A stretch of DNA of 7,805 nt from VRUE01 sp036524775. GTDB taxonomy: Bacteria > Actinomycetota > Thermoleophilia > Solirubrobacterales > 70-9. Shown here in pieces: positions 1 to 7,805 of the stretch (positions are counted from its first letter, which is position 1; every line of letters starts with the position of its first letter). The stretch is from positions 1 through 7,805 of the forward strand of contig DATDBO010000105.1 of assembly GCA_036524775.1 (NCBI GenBank). Direction: 5' to 3'. The notes under the pieces are model-generated. The model saw only the letters and a list, made by a program, of their open reading frames with translations, did no database searches and was not told where the DNA came from. The position numbers and the translations under genes are program-made.

Positions 1-1
1 C

Positions 2-382
2 GGAACCCTGCTCGAGCCGGTCCGCGGGCGGCTCTTCTCGCGCGCCAGCGGCAACTTCGGCGCCCTCGACGGGGTCATCGTCGTGCGCGAGCAGCCCGAA
101 GAGATGGGGCCACAGCAGCGCGCCGTCGTCGAGCGGATCGAGGCGGGGCTGGCGAGTGGGATCGTCGCCACGCGCGCGCCGGCGGTCGGCGTCGAGGACA
201 GCGACGCCGAGCAGTCCTCGGTTTCCTTCTTCGTCGGCAACGACCTCGCCAGCGTCGACGACGTCGACCTGACCGCGGGCCGGCTGGCGACCGTCCTCGC
301 CCTGCTCGGCGCCGAGGGCAGCTTCGGCGTCAAGGGCAGCGCCGATCGCCTGCTGCCCGATTTGCTTCTCCCGCGCGGATGA
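2..382 (+). CDS. MctB/SteB-family protein (copper transporter MctB, DUF3186), C-terminal part only
   Basis: Only the last 126 codons are present. The frame is open from base 2, and the family-like text upstream of the GTG at 83 (SGNFGALDGVIVVREQ) shows the true start lies before the window. Family proteins are about 300 residues: an N-terminal membrane anchor and coiled coil, both missing here, then an alpha/beta domain. What remains matches the end of that domain, with SSVSFFVGNDLASVDDVD followed by the GRLATVLAL helix. From established knowledge, Mycobacterium tuberculosis Rv1698 (MctB) was linked to copper tolerance, while the Corynebacterium homologue SteB works with SteA in cell-envelope integrity and division. 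The next gene is MraY-like and overlaps this one by four bases (ATGA), which favours an envelope role here; that is inference. No metal-binding His or Cys cluster is visible in this fragment. Family assignment is fairly sure, biochemical role is not. Confidence 0.85.
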   Translation, partial: GTLLEPVRGRLFSRASGNFGALDGVIVVREQPEEMGPQQRAVVERIEAGLASGIVATRAPAVGVEDSDAEQSSVSFFVGNDLASVDDVDLTAGRLATVLALLGAEGSFGVKGSADRLLPDLLLPRG

Positions 383-1211
383 CCTGGGTCGGCTTTCCGG
401 TCGCGATCGCCGTCGCACTGCTCGTCGTCCCCGCCGGGGTGCGGGGGCTGCTCGACGCCGGCCTGGTGCGCGAGAACTTCCGCGGCGCACGGCTCGCTTT
501 CCCGCTCGGCGCGGTGCTGGCGACCGCGGCGCTGGTCGCGCTGGCGCCGCTCGCCTTCCTCGACGATCGCGGTGACCTCGACCTGCTCGACCCCGAGCTG
601 CGCCGCTGGCTCCCCTACCTGCTCGGCGTCGCCTTCCTCGGCTTCCTCGACGACTCGCTGGGGCGGGGAGAGGCGGCCGACGCGCCGCGCGGCTGGCGCG
701 GGCACGCGCGGGCGCTGCGCGAAGGGCGGCTCTCGACCGGGGCGATCAAGGCGCTCGGGGCGCTGGCCCTCGCCGCCTACGTCGTCTCGGGGCGCGGCCT
801 GGAGTCGGGGCGCTACCTCGCCGACGTGGCGCTCTTGATCCTCGCCACCAACGCCTTCAACCTGCTCGACCTGCGGCCGGGGCGGGCGGAGAAGGGGCTG
901 GCGCTGCTCGGCGCCGGCCTCTGCATCGGCGCCTGGACCCTCGCCCCGATCGAGCTGCTCGGGATCTTCGCGGGGCCGGTCCTGATCGGCGCCTGGTTCA
1001 CGCTGCGCGAGCGGGCGATGCTGGGCGACACCGGGTCGAACCTCGTGGGCGCGATCGCCGGGGTCTGGCTGCTCACCACCCTCGACGAGACGGGCCGCCT
1101 GATCGCCCTCGCGCTGGTCGCCGCGCTGACCGTTTTCGGCGAGTTGCGATCTATTTCGCGGACGATCGAATCGGTTCCGCCCTTGCGCCGACTAGACTCG
1201 CTTGGCAGACG

Positions 1212-1215
<4 letters not shown>
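379..1215 (+). CDS. MraY/WecA-like glycosyltransferase family 4 membrane protein, variant active site
   Basis: A 278-residue, very hydrophobic protein with about eight or nine predicted membrane helices. It resembles polyprenyl-phosphate sugar-phosphate transferases, which move a UDP-linked amino sugar phosphate onto a lipid carrier at the inner membrane face. Superfamily landmarks are in order: RENFRG at 31-36, the Asp pair in FLDDSLG (D91, D92), K124 in a helix after an Arg-rich cytosolic loop, NAFNLLDLRPGRAEKG at 158-173, and MLGDTGSN at 214-221 (D217, a metal-ligand position in MraY). Two things differ from classical MraY/WecA: the usual NLxDGLDGLA motif reads NLLDLRPGRA, losing the second Asp, and the late His-rich cytosolic motif is absent. 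At 278 residues it is also shorter than MraY (about 360). The ATG overlaps the upstream stop and no Shine-Dalgarno sequence is visible, so coupling to the MctB/SteB-like gene is likely. Substrate unknown; it is not the housekeeping MraY. Confidence 0.82.
1193..1198 (+). promoter_or_regulatory. possible -10 box upstream of pyrG
   Basis: TAGACT matches four of six bases of TATAAT and ends 13 bases before the pyrG ATG, inside the end of the upstream gene. The 60 bases 1141-1200 contain 25 A/T, clearly richer than the surroundings. I find no convincing -35 hexamer at 16-18 bases. If used, transcription would start near 1205 and leave a leader of under about ten bases, with no room for the leader attenuation known for pyrG in Bacillus. 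Confidence 0.35.
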
Positions 1216-2912
<1,697 letters not shown>

Positions 2913-2922
2913 GCCAGCCCTT

Positions 2923-2928
2923 TAGCCT
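2923..2928 (+). promoter_or_regulatory. possible -10 box of a leaderless transcript for the M20 peptidase gene
   Basis: TAGCCT (extended upstream as TTTAGCCT) lies in the 24-base gap after pyrG and ends eight bases before the GTG start. It fits the TANNNT pattern of actinobacterial leaderless promoters, where transcription starts at or next to the start codon. No Shine-Dalgarno sequence separates it from the GTG, which supports this reading. No -35 match is visible. Confidence 0.4.
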
Positions 2929-2936
2929 GTCCCGTC

Positions 2937-4052
2937 GTGGATCGGCTCCATGAGACGTTTGTTCGGCTTTGTGAGATCCGCAGTCCTACCGGGGAGGAGC
3001 GCGAGGTCGCCGACACGATCGTCGCCGAGCTGCGCGCGCTCGGGCTCGAGGTGAGCGAGGACGACGCTGCGGGCCCGGCCGAAGCCGGCGCCGGAAACGT
3101 CCTCGCCCGGCTGCCCGGGCGCGGCGAGCGCTGGGTGATGTTCTGCGCCCACGTCGACACCGTGCCGCACGCCGGTCAGATCGAGGTCGTCGAGGACGAG
3201 GGCGTCTTCCGCAGCGCCGGCGAGACGATCCTCGGCGCCGACAACAAGGCCGCCGTCGCGGTCTTCATGGAGCTGGTCGCCCGCCACGCGGACGAGCCGC
3301 CCCCGGTCGGGATCGAGCTGCTGCTTACCGTCGCCGAGGAGCAGGGCCTGCGCGGCGCGAAAGCCTTCGACATTGGCCAGCTGCGGGCCGAGTGCGGCTT
3401 CGTGCTCGACCACGCCGGGCCGGTGGGCGAAGTGATCGTGGCGACGCCGACCCAGCACCGAATCCGCGCGGACTTCGTCGGGGTCGAGGCCCACGCCGGG
3501 ATCGAACCCGACGACGGCAACAGCGCAATCGCCGCTGCGGCGGCCGCGATCGACCGCATGGAGCTTGGCCGGCTCGACGAGGAGACGACCGCCAACGTCG
3601 GCCTGATCGCGGGCGGCACCTCGGGCAACGTCGTCCCCGGCCACTGCGCCGTCCACGCCGAGGCGCGCAGCCTCGACACCGAGCGGGTGGCGGAGGTGGC
3701 GGGTGCGATGTCCGACGCCTGCGCGTGGGGCGCGAGCGAGCACGGCTGCGACGTCGACGTGCACCTCGAAGAGCTCTTCCGCGGCTACCGGCTGCCGACC
3801 TCCTCACCGGCGCTGGCGCTGGCCGAGGCCGGGCTGCGCGCCGCCGGTCACGAGCCGGCGCGCACCGCGATCGGCGGTGGCAGCGACGTCAACGCCCTGC
3901 GCCTGGCCGGCTTCGAGTGCGTCCTGCTCGCCAACGGGCCGAAGGACGTGCACACCGCGAAGGAGCGGGTCGCGGCGCGGGACCTCGACGCGATGCTCGA
4001 GGTCTGCGAGGGAATCGTCGCCGCGGCGGCGGCCGAGCCGCCGGTCGAGTGA
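2937..4052 (+). CDS. M20-family metallopeptidase, PepT-like
   Basis: A zinc-dependent exopeptidase or amidohydrolase of 371 residues, probably cytosolic since no signal peptide is seen. The M20 catalytic set appears intact: AHVDTV with H72 and catalytic D74, GADNKA with bridging D102, the TVAEEQG segment with E134 (general base) and E135 (metal ligand), LDHAG with D158, and H339 in DVHTAKE. The lid/dimerisation domain (roughly 172-285) includes VEAHAG with H186 and GGTSGNVVPG at 226-235. The pattern resembles the PepT-like subfamily of tripeptidases more than ArgE or DapE, but the true substrate cannot be read from sequence. The start is the GTG at 2937, which gives a normal N-terminus (LHETFVRLCEIRSPTGEE) and is preceded by no Shine-Dalgarno sequence but by a possible -10 box. 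The 3' end overlaps the next gene by four bases (GTGA), suggesting coupled translation. Confidence 0.9.
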   Translation: MDRLHETFVRLCEIRSPTGEEREVADTIVAELRALGLEVSEDDAAGPAEAGAGNVLARLPGRGERWVMFCAHVDTVPHAGQIEVVEDEGVFRSAGETILGADNKAAVAVFMELVARHADEPPPVGIELLLTVAEEQGLRGAKAFDIGQLRAECGFVLDHAGPVGEVIVATPTQHRIRADFVGVEAHAGIEPDDGNSAIAAAAAAIDRMELGRLDEETTANVGLIAGGTSGNVVPGHCAVHAEARSLDTERVAEVAGAMSDACAWGASEHGCDVDVHLEELFRGYRLPTSSPALALAEAGLRAAGHEPARTAIGGGSDVNALRLAGFECVLLANGPKDVHTAKERVAARDLDAMLEVCEGIVAAAAAEPPVE

Positions 4053-5113
4053 GTGGCCGTCTGAAGCTGCGCCGCGGCGTCGTCGCGACGGAGGACCCGC
4101 TGACCGTGCGGGTCGACGGCGAGCTGCGGCGAGCCTGGGCAGACGAGAAGCTGCTCGGCGAGATGCGCGAGGGCGACGAGGTCGTGGTCAACGTCGCCGC
4201 CGTCGACCTCGGACTCGGCTCGGGCGGCTTCGACGTCGTCCACGCCAACCTGACCCGTGGTCTGGATGGTGGCGGTGCGGGCGAGGAGCACGTGATGAAG
4301 CTCAACTACACCTCGCTGCAGTACCCGGTCGAGCCGGTCGAGCCTTCGACGGGAGCCGGTGAAGGAGCGGGCGTGGGGCGCGCTCCCGCGCGGGCGATGC
4401 CCGTCCTCGTCCTTCCCCTGCACGGGCACCTCGCGCCCGCCGCCTGGGCGGCGGCGCAGGCCGGCACCGGGCTCGAGGTCGGCTACGTGCAGACGGCCGG
4501 CGGCGCCCTGCCCGGGTCGCTGAGCCGCGACGTCGTTCAGTTGCGCGAACGCGGCCTGCTCTGCGGTCACGTCACCGCCGCACCGGCCTACGGCGGCGAG
4601 GACGAGGCACTCTCGGTCGGCGGCGCGCTCGACGCCGCCGCGAACTCGCTCGGCTGGGACGCCGCCTTGGTCGGGCCCGGCCCGGGCATCATCGGCTCCG
4701 AGACCCGCCTCGGCCACGGCGGCATGGCCGCCCTCGACAACGCCCACGCGGCCCTTGCCCTCGGCCTGCCGACCCTTCTGTCACCCCGCCTCTCCGAATT
4801 GGACCCCCGCGACCGCCACCGCGGGGTCAGCCACCACACCCTGACCGTGCTGGAGCTGCTTCTGGGCGGGGTGGGGGTGGCGGTGCCGGAGGGCGACACG
4901 GAGGTGGGCGCACAGCTCGCCGAGGCGGCCGGCGATCGTCACGGGCTCCGCGAAGCTCGGCCCGACCTGACGGGCTACGCGGCCTCCGGGCTGCCGGCAC
5001 GAACGATGGGACGGGGCTTGGAGGAGGACCGGCTCTTCTTTGCGGCAGCCTTGGCGGCGGGCCACGTTCTCGGTGCATCTGCCGCGGGCGCCGCCTTGCG
5101 TCGCGAGGAATGA
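4049..5113 (+). CDS. DUF3866 family protein, function unknown
   Basis: A 354-residue soluble protein that I recognise as DUF3866; no biochemical role is known to me. The frame is open further upstream, but the GTG at 4049 fits best: it overlaps the M20 stop as GTGA and starts the family-like N-terminus SGRLKLRRGVVA. An N-terminal beta-rich part (about 1-70, with GDEVVVNVAAVDLGLGSGG) is followed by VMKLNYTSLQ, a Pro/Gly/Ala linker near 92-116, and a larger domain with enzyme-like motifs: PLHGHLAP at 123-130, TAGGALPGSLSRDV at 149-162, CGHVTAAPAYGGEDEAL at 172-188, VGPGPGIIGSETRLGHGG at 208-225 and RHRGVSHHT at 256-264. Several His, Asp and Gly-rich loops could form an active or metal site; that is inference. 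Neither signal peptide nor membrane helix is seen. Placement between an M20 peptidase and xerD is the main context clue. Confidence 0.85.
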   Translation: MSGRLKLRRGVVATEDPLTVRVDGELRRAWADEKLLGEMREGDEVVVNVAAVDLGLGSGGFDVVHANLTRGLDGGGAGEEHVMKLNYTSLQYPVEPVEPSTGAGEGAGVGRAPARAMPVLVLPLHGHLAPAAWAAAQAGTGLEVGYVQTAGGALPGSLSRDVVQLRERGLLCGHVTAAPAYGGEDEALSVGGALDAAANSLGWDAALVGPGPGIIGSETRLGHGGMAALDNAHAALALGLPTLLSPRLSELDPRDRHRGVSHHTLTVLELLLGGVGVAVPEGDTEVGAQLAEAAGDRHGLREARPDLTGYAASGLPARTMGRGLEEDRLFFAAALAAGHVLGASAAGAALRREE

Positions 5114-5138
5114 GCGCGGCGCGGGAGAACTGGGCCGC

Positions 5139-6104
5139 ATGGCGACTGCGGTCAAGTCCCCGCCCGAACCCGCGAAGGGATCTGCGGTCGATCCTCGCTT
5201 CGAGGGCCTCGTCCTCGACTTCCTCTCCTACCTGGAGTTGGAGCGCGGCCTCTCGCGCAACACGCTCAACGCCTACCGGACCGACCTGCTGCAGTACGGC
5301 GAGTACCTCGTCGGCCACGACCTCGACGCGCTCGAGGTGCGCCCCGCCGACGTCGGCGACTTCCTCGCCGATCTGGCGACCGGCAATGGCCGACCTGCCT
5401 GCTCGGCCTCGACCGTGCACCGCAAGACCGCCTGCCTGCGCTCCTTCTACAAGCACTTGCGCCGCGACGAGCTGATCGGCGACGACCCGACCGCGGCGCT
5501 GAGTGCGCCGCGGCGGGCGAAGAAGCTGCCGCAGGTGCTCAACTACGCCGAGGTGCAGAAGCTGCTTGCCGCGCCGCGCGGCAGCGAGCCGACGGCGCTG
5601 CGCGACCGGGCGCTGCTCGAGGTGATGTACGCCTGCGGGCTGCGCGCCTCGGAGACGATCGGGCTGGAGATGTCCGACGTCGACCCCCACGAGGGCGTTT
5701 TGCGGGCGCGCGGCAAGGGCTCGAAGGAGCGGATCGTGCCGCTCGGTCGCAAGGCGATCGCCGCGATCAACGCCTACCTGCGCGGCGGCCGCCCGAAGCT
5801 GGTCGGCGAGCGCCACGAGGTGCGCCTCTTCGTCAACTTCCGCGGCGGGCCGCTCAGCCGCCAGGGCCTCTACAAGATCGTCCAGCGCCACGCCCGCGAG
5901 GCGGGCCTGGCCGGACGGATGAGCCCGCACACGCTGCGCCACAGCTTCGCCACCCACCTGCTGGCGGGGGGCTGCGACCTGCGCGCCGTTCAGGAGATGC
6001 TCGGCCACGCCGACATTGCGACGACCCAGATGTACACGCACCTCTCCGGCGAGCGCTTGAAAGAGGTCTATTTCCAAGCGCATCCCAGAGCCGTCGAGGG
6101 CTGA
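5139..6104 (+). CDS. xerD: Site-specific tyrosine recombinase XerD
   Basis: XerD resolves chromosome dimers by recombination at dif, normally with XerC and activated by FtsK at the septum. The 321-residue protein has the SAM-like core-binding domain (about 22-115; FLSYLELERGLSRNTLNAYR) and the catalytic domain with all six residues: R169 in CGLRASE, K193 in RGKGSKER, H264 and R267 in HTLRH, H290 in GHADI, and the nucleophile Y299 in QMYTH. Their spacings match those of E. coli XerD. The C-terminus LKEVYFQAHPRA looks like Firmicutes and actinobacterial XerD. I chose the ATG at 5139; the frame is open back to 5040, but that part overlaps DUF3866 and has no family similarity. A weak GGGAGA lies about ten bases before the ATG. 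The roughly 20-residue N-terminal extension (KSPPEPAKGSAVDP) is low-complexity. Nothing suggests a phage or integron integrase. Confidence 0.93.
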   Translation: MATAVKSPPEPAKGSAVDPRFEGLVLDFLSYLELERGLSRNTLNAYRTDLLQYGEYLVGHDLDALEVRPADVGDFLADLATGNGRPACSASTVHRKTACLRSFYKHLRRDELIGDDPTAALSAPRRAKKLPQVLNYAEVQKLLAAPRGSEPTALRDRALLEVMYACGLRASETIGLEMSDVDPHEGVLRARGKGSKERIVPLGRKAIAAINAYLRGGRPKLVGERHEVRLFVNFRGGPLSRQGLYKIVQRHAREAGLAGRMSPHTLRHSFATHLLAGGCDLRAVQEMLGHADIATTQMYTHLSGERLKEVYFQAHPRAVEG

Positions 6105-6110
6105 TAGAAC
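6105..6110 (+). promoter_or_regulatory. possible -10 box upstream of mutM
   Basis: TAGAAC immediately follows the xerD stop codon and ends eight bases before the mutM ATG, the same spacing as the TAGCCT box of the M20 gene. It matches four of six TATAAT bases but lacks the final T. No Shine-Dalgarno sequence is visible between it and the ATG. Weak on its own; it gains some support from the repeated arrangement. Confidence 0.28.
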
Positions 6111-6118
6111 CGGGCGCG

Positions 6119-7039
6119 ATGCCCGAGCTGCCCGAGGTCGAGACCGTCTGCCGTCAGCTCGAGCCGGAGCTGGAAGGGAGGCGCGTCGAGTCGCTCGAGG
6201 TGCTCGACGCCCGCTGGTGCCGACCCGTTCCCCCGGCTGAGCTCGAGTGGGCGATCGGAGGGCGGACCGTCGAGGGCCTGGGGCGGCGCGGCAAGTACCT
6301 GCTGCTCGGCCTGGGCGGCGCGCAGACGCTGGTCATGCATTTGCGGATGACCGGCAACCTGGTTCTGGTCGAGGGCGAGGACAAGCTCGATCCCTCCGAG
6401 GGGATGCGGCTCTACGAGGGCGAGCGCTCGACCTCCGAGCGCCACCTGCGCGCCCGCTTCCTGCTCGACGACGGGCGCGAGGTCTGGTTCACCGATCCAC
6501 GCCGCTTCGGCGAGGCGCTGCTGCTCGACGACGCAGAGCTCGACGCCCACTTCGCCTCCCGCCTCGGGGTCGAGCCGCTCTCGGCCGAGTTCACGCCCGC
6601 TGCGCTGGGCGAGATCGCCGCCGGGCGCACGGTCCCGCTCAAGTCCTTCCTGCTCGACCAGAAGGGGATCGCGGGGGTCGGCAACATCTACGCCGACGAG
6701 GCGCTCTTCCGCGCCCGCCTGCACCCGCTCTCGCCGGCGGGCTCGATGAAGCCCGAGCACCTGGAGGCGCTGCACGCGGGGATCGTTGCCGCCCTGGAGG
6801 CGGGCATCGACGGCGGCGGCGCCTCGATCGACGACTATCGCGACGGGCGCGGCGAGAAGGGTCGCATGCAGGACGAGTTCCTCGTCCACACTCGCGAGGG
6901 CCGGCCCTGCCCGCGCTGCGACGGCACGGTCGAGCGGATCGTCGTCTCGGGGCGGTCGACCTACTTCTGCCCCGCCTGCCAGGTGAGGCTGAGGCGCCGG
7001 CCGCGGCGACGTCGCCGTCCGGCTCGTCGTTCACCTTAG
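6119..7039 (+). CDS. mutM: Formamidopyrimidine-DNA glycosylase (Fpg/MutM)
   Basis: Fpg removes oxidised purines such as 8-oxoguanine and nicks the DNA by beta,delta-elimination (base excision repair). The N-terminus PELPEVET gives catalytic Pro2 (the N-terminal residue after Met removal) and Glu3; this fixes the ATG at 6119. Further landmarks are K59 in RRGKYLL, HLRMTG at 74-79, TDPRRFG at 125-131, QKGIAGVGNIYADEALF at 181-197 with N189 for DNA contact, and the C-terminal zinc finger with Cys264, 267, 284 and 287 plus R279 in GRSTYFC. At 306 residues it is longer than the usual 270 or so. The excess lies in an inserted acidic stretch around residues 84-106 and in an Arg-rich tail after the zinc finger (RLRRRPRRRRRPARRSP). 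The zinc finger and Lys59 favour Fpg over endonuclease VIII (Nei). It sits 14 bases after xerD and seven before recO. Confidence 0.96.
   Translation: MPELPEVETVCRQLEPELEGRRVESLEVLDARWCRPVPPAELEWAIGGRTVEGLGRRGKYLLLGLGGAQTLVMHLRMTGNLVLVEGEDKLDPSEGMRLYEGERSTSERHLRARFLLDDGREVWFTDPRRFGEALLLDDAELDAHFASRLGVEPLSAEFTPAALGEIAAGRTVPLKSFLLDQKGIAGVGNIYADEALFRARLHPLSPAGSMKPEHLEALHAGIVAALEAGIDGGGASIDDYRDGRGEKGRMQDEFLVHTREGRPCPRCDGTVERIVVSGRSTYFCPACQVRLRRRPRRRRRPARRSP
6996..7023 (+). repeat. GC-rich inverted repeat at the 3' end of mutM
   Basis: A perfect 14-base palindrome (CGGCGACGTCGCCG, 7004-7017) is flanked by a second pair of arms, GCCGG at 6996-7000 and CCGGC at 7019-7023. It lies inside the codons for the Arg-rich MutM tail, about 15 bases before the stop codon. 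No T-tract follows, so it is not a standard intrinsic terminator. GC-rich palindromes arise easily by chance at this composition; a role in DNA or RNA structure is only a possibility. Confidence 0.35.
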
Positions 7040-7043
7040 GTGG
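7038..7043 (+). promoter_or_regulatory. ribosome binding site of recO
   Basis: AGGTGG differs from AGGAGG at one base and ends three bases before the GTG at 7047. It overlaps the mutM stop codon TAG (7037-7039). The spacing is shorter than usual. It is still the best Shine-Dalgarno match before any gene here and supports the GTG start of recO. Confidence 0.45.
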
Positions 7044-7046
7044 GTT

Positions 7047-7772
7047 GTGGCCGGCAAGACGCTGAAGACGGAGGCGATCGTCCTGCGCAGCATCCGCTAC
7101 GGCGAGGCCGACCGGATCCTCCACCTCTACACGGCCAAGCGAGGCCGGGTGGGGGCGATCGCCAAGGGGGCGCGCAAGCCCAAGTCGCGCTTCGGCGGAC
7201 GCCTCGAGCCGTTCTTCCGACTCGACCTGCTGCTGCACGAAGGGCGCGGCGAGCTGCTCACGGTGACCCAGGCGGCGACGGTGGCGGGCTACCCGCGCCT
7301 GCGCGCGTCGGGCGCGGCGCTCGGCGCGGGGGCCCGCGCCTGCGACGCGGTGCTGCGGCTGCTCGACTCGGCCGAGCCGAATCCTCCTGCCTACAACCTG
7401 CTCTGTCGCTACCTCTCGCTGCTCGACGACCCGAGTGCAACCGGGGCGGCCTCGCTGCCGGTGGCGCTCTCCTTCCGCCTCAAGCTGGCGCTCGTCGCCG
7501 GCTTCTCCCCCGAGCTCGCATCCTGCGCCCGCTGCGGGGAGGCCGAGCACCTGGTCGGCTTCTCGGGTGCGGCGGGGGGCGTCGTCTGTGCGAGCTGCGA
7601 AGCGGGGTCGTTCCCGCTCTCCGAGGAGGCGCACGGCTTCATGGTCGCCGCGATCGGGGCGCCGCTGGCCGATGCGCCCGCGGCCGACGAGCGGGCGCTG
7701 CGCCAAGTCGAGCGGGCGATCGGCGAGACGCTCGAGCATCACGCGCACGTCCAGCTGAGGGCCGCAGCTTAG
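7047..7772 (+). CDS. recO: DNA repair protein RecO
   Basis: RecO anneals single strands and, with RecR (and RecF), loads RecA onto SSB-coated DNA in recombinational repair. The 241-residue protein has the N-terminal OB-fold signature: KTEAIVLRSIRYGEADRILH at 7-26, then GRVGAIAKGARKPKSRFGG at 33-51 and LEPFFRLDLLLHEGRGEL at 53-70. The helical C-terminal domain carries a four-Cys zinc finger (Cys160, 163, 181 and 184), typical of RecO outside the E. coli-type form, which lacks it. The length equals the family norm. The start is a GTG preceded by a Shine-Dalgarno-like AGGTGG; beginning here gives the expected few residues before KTEAIVLR. It follows mutM by seven bases, so joint transcription with the other repair gene is likely. 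The Ala-rich end (QLRAAA) is unremarkable. Confidence 0.95.
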   Translation: MAGKTLKTEAIVLRSIRYGEADRILHLYTAKRGRVGAIAKGARKPKSRFGGRLEPFFRLDLLLHEGRGELLTVTQAATVAGYPRLRASGAALGAGARACDAVLRLLDSAEPNPPAYNLLCRYLSLLDDPSATGAASLPVALSFRLKLALVAGFSPELASCARCGEAEHLVGFSGAAGGVVCASCEAGSFPLSEEAHGFMVAAIGAPLADAPAADERALRQVERAIGETLEHHAHVQLRAAA

Positions 7773-7778
7773 GAAGAG

Positions 7779-7805
7779 ATGGGGCGGGACTTGGCGGAGC
7801 AACAG
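7779..7805 (+). CDS. possible start of a further gene, cut by the window end
   Basis: Six bases after the recO stop, an ATG opens nine codons (MGRDLAEQQ) that run off the window. AGGAAGAG (7771-7778) directly precedes it; the purine run resembles a Shine-Dalgarno sequence, though the spacing is very short. Nine residues are too few to name a family. Tight packing on this strand makes a downstream gene plausible, but its start could also lie past the window. Confidence 0.25.

Noticed and set aside
3392..4048. Upstream extension of the DUF3866 reading frame
   Set aside because: It would overlap about 660 bases of the M20 gene and is Arg/Gly-rich without family similarity; the GTG at 4049 gives the expected N-terminus.
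4324..4345. Short tandem repeat of CCGGTCGAG
   Set aside because: Two copies only, encoding PVEPVEP in the DUF3866 linker; ordinary low complexity.
5040..5138. Upstream extension of the xerD reading frame
   Set aside because: It overlaps the end of DUF3866 and adds 33 residues with no likeness to Xer proteins; the ATG at 5139 is sufficient.
5110..5475. ATG overlapping the DUF3866 stop (ATGA) as the start of the next gene
   Set aside because: Although it mimics the other overlaps, this ATG is out of frame with xerD and opens a Ser/Arg-rich 121-codon shadow with no family features.
4827..6083. 418-codon open frame on the - strand across DUF3866 and xerD
   Set aside because: Antisense to two well-supported genes, with a Pro/Arg-rich low-complexity end and no recognisable family; a GC-bias artefact.
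5139..6104. Tyrosine recombinase as a sign of a mobile element or integron
   Set aside because: The sequence is XerD-like to the C-terminus, neighbours are housekeeping genes, and no attachment-site repeats, tRNA or cargo genes are visible.
6639..7802. 387-codon open frame on the - strand across mutM and recO
   Set aside because: Antisense to two genes with intact motifs; its sequence is low-complexity Arg/Ala/Gly.

Overview
The window is a gene-dense, very GC-rich stretch carrying eight genes, all on the + strand, with no long intergenic space. Base composition, the actinobacterial pairing of an MctB/SteB-type protein with pyrG, and the presence of a DUF3866 protein next to xerD point to Actinomycetota. 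Thermoleophilia (Solirubrobacterales-like) is the most likely class. This placement is an inference from gene order and protein flavour, not from a marker-gene phylogeny.

Layout: (1) 2-382, C-terminal part of an MctB/SteB-family envelope protein, cut by the window edge; (2) 379-1215, a small membrane protein of the MraY/WecA glycosyltransferase-4 superfamily with an altered active-site motif; (3) 1212-2912, CTP synthase PyrG; (4) 2937-4052, a PepT-like M20 metallopeptidase; (5) 4049-5113, a DUF3866 protein of unknown function; (6) 5139-6104, the tyrosine recombinase XerD; (7) 6119-7039, the DNA glycosylase MutM/Fpg with an Arg-rich tail; (8) 7047-7772, RecO. The last 33 bases may hold the start of another gene.

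Genes 1-2, 2-3 and 4-5 overlap by four bases (ATGA, ATGA, GTGA), which suggests translational coupling. The other junctions are 7 to 25 bases. Several starts lack a clear Shine-Dalgarno sequence, and three are preceded at 8-13 bases by a TAGNNN hexamer resembling a -10 box, so short-leader or leaderless transcripts from inside the cluster are plausible.

Functionally the run joins an envelope part (MctB/SteB-like plus polyprenyl-phosphate sugar transferase-like protein), nucleotide synthesis (PyrG), peptide turnover (M20), an uncharacterised protein (DUF3866), and chromosome maintenance (XerD, MutM, RecO). I see no mobile element, CRISPR array, tRNA or rRNA. Most of this is ordinary core-genome content. 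The points most worth following are the variant MraY-like protein beside the SteB-like gene, the DUF3866 protein, and the possible leaderless promoters.
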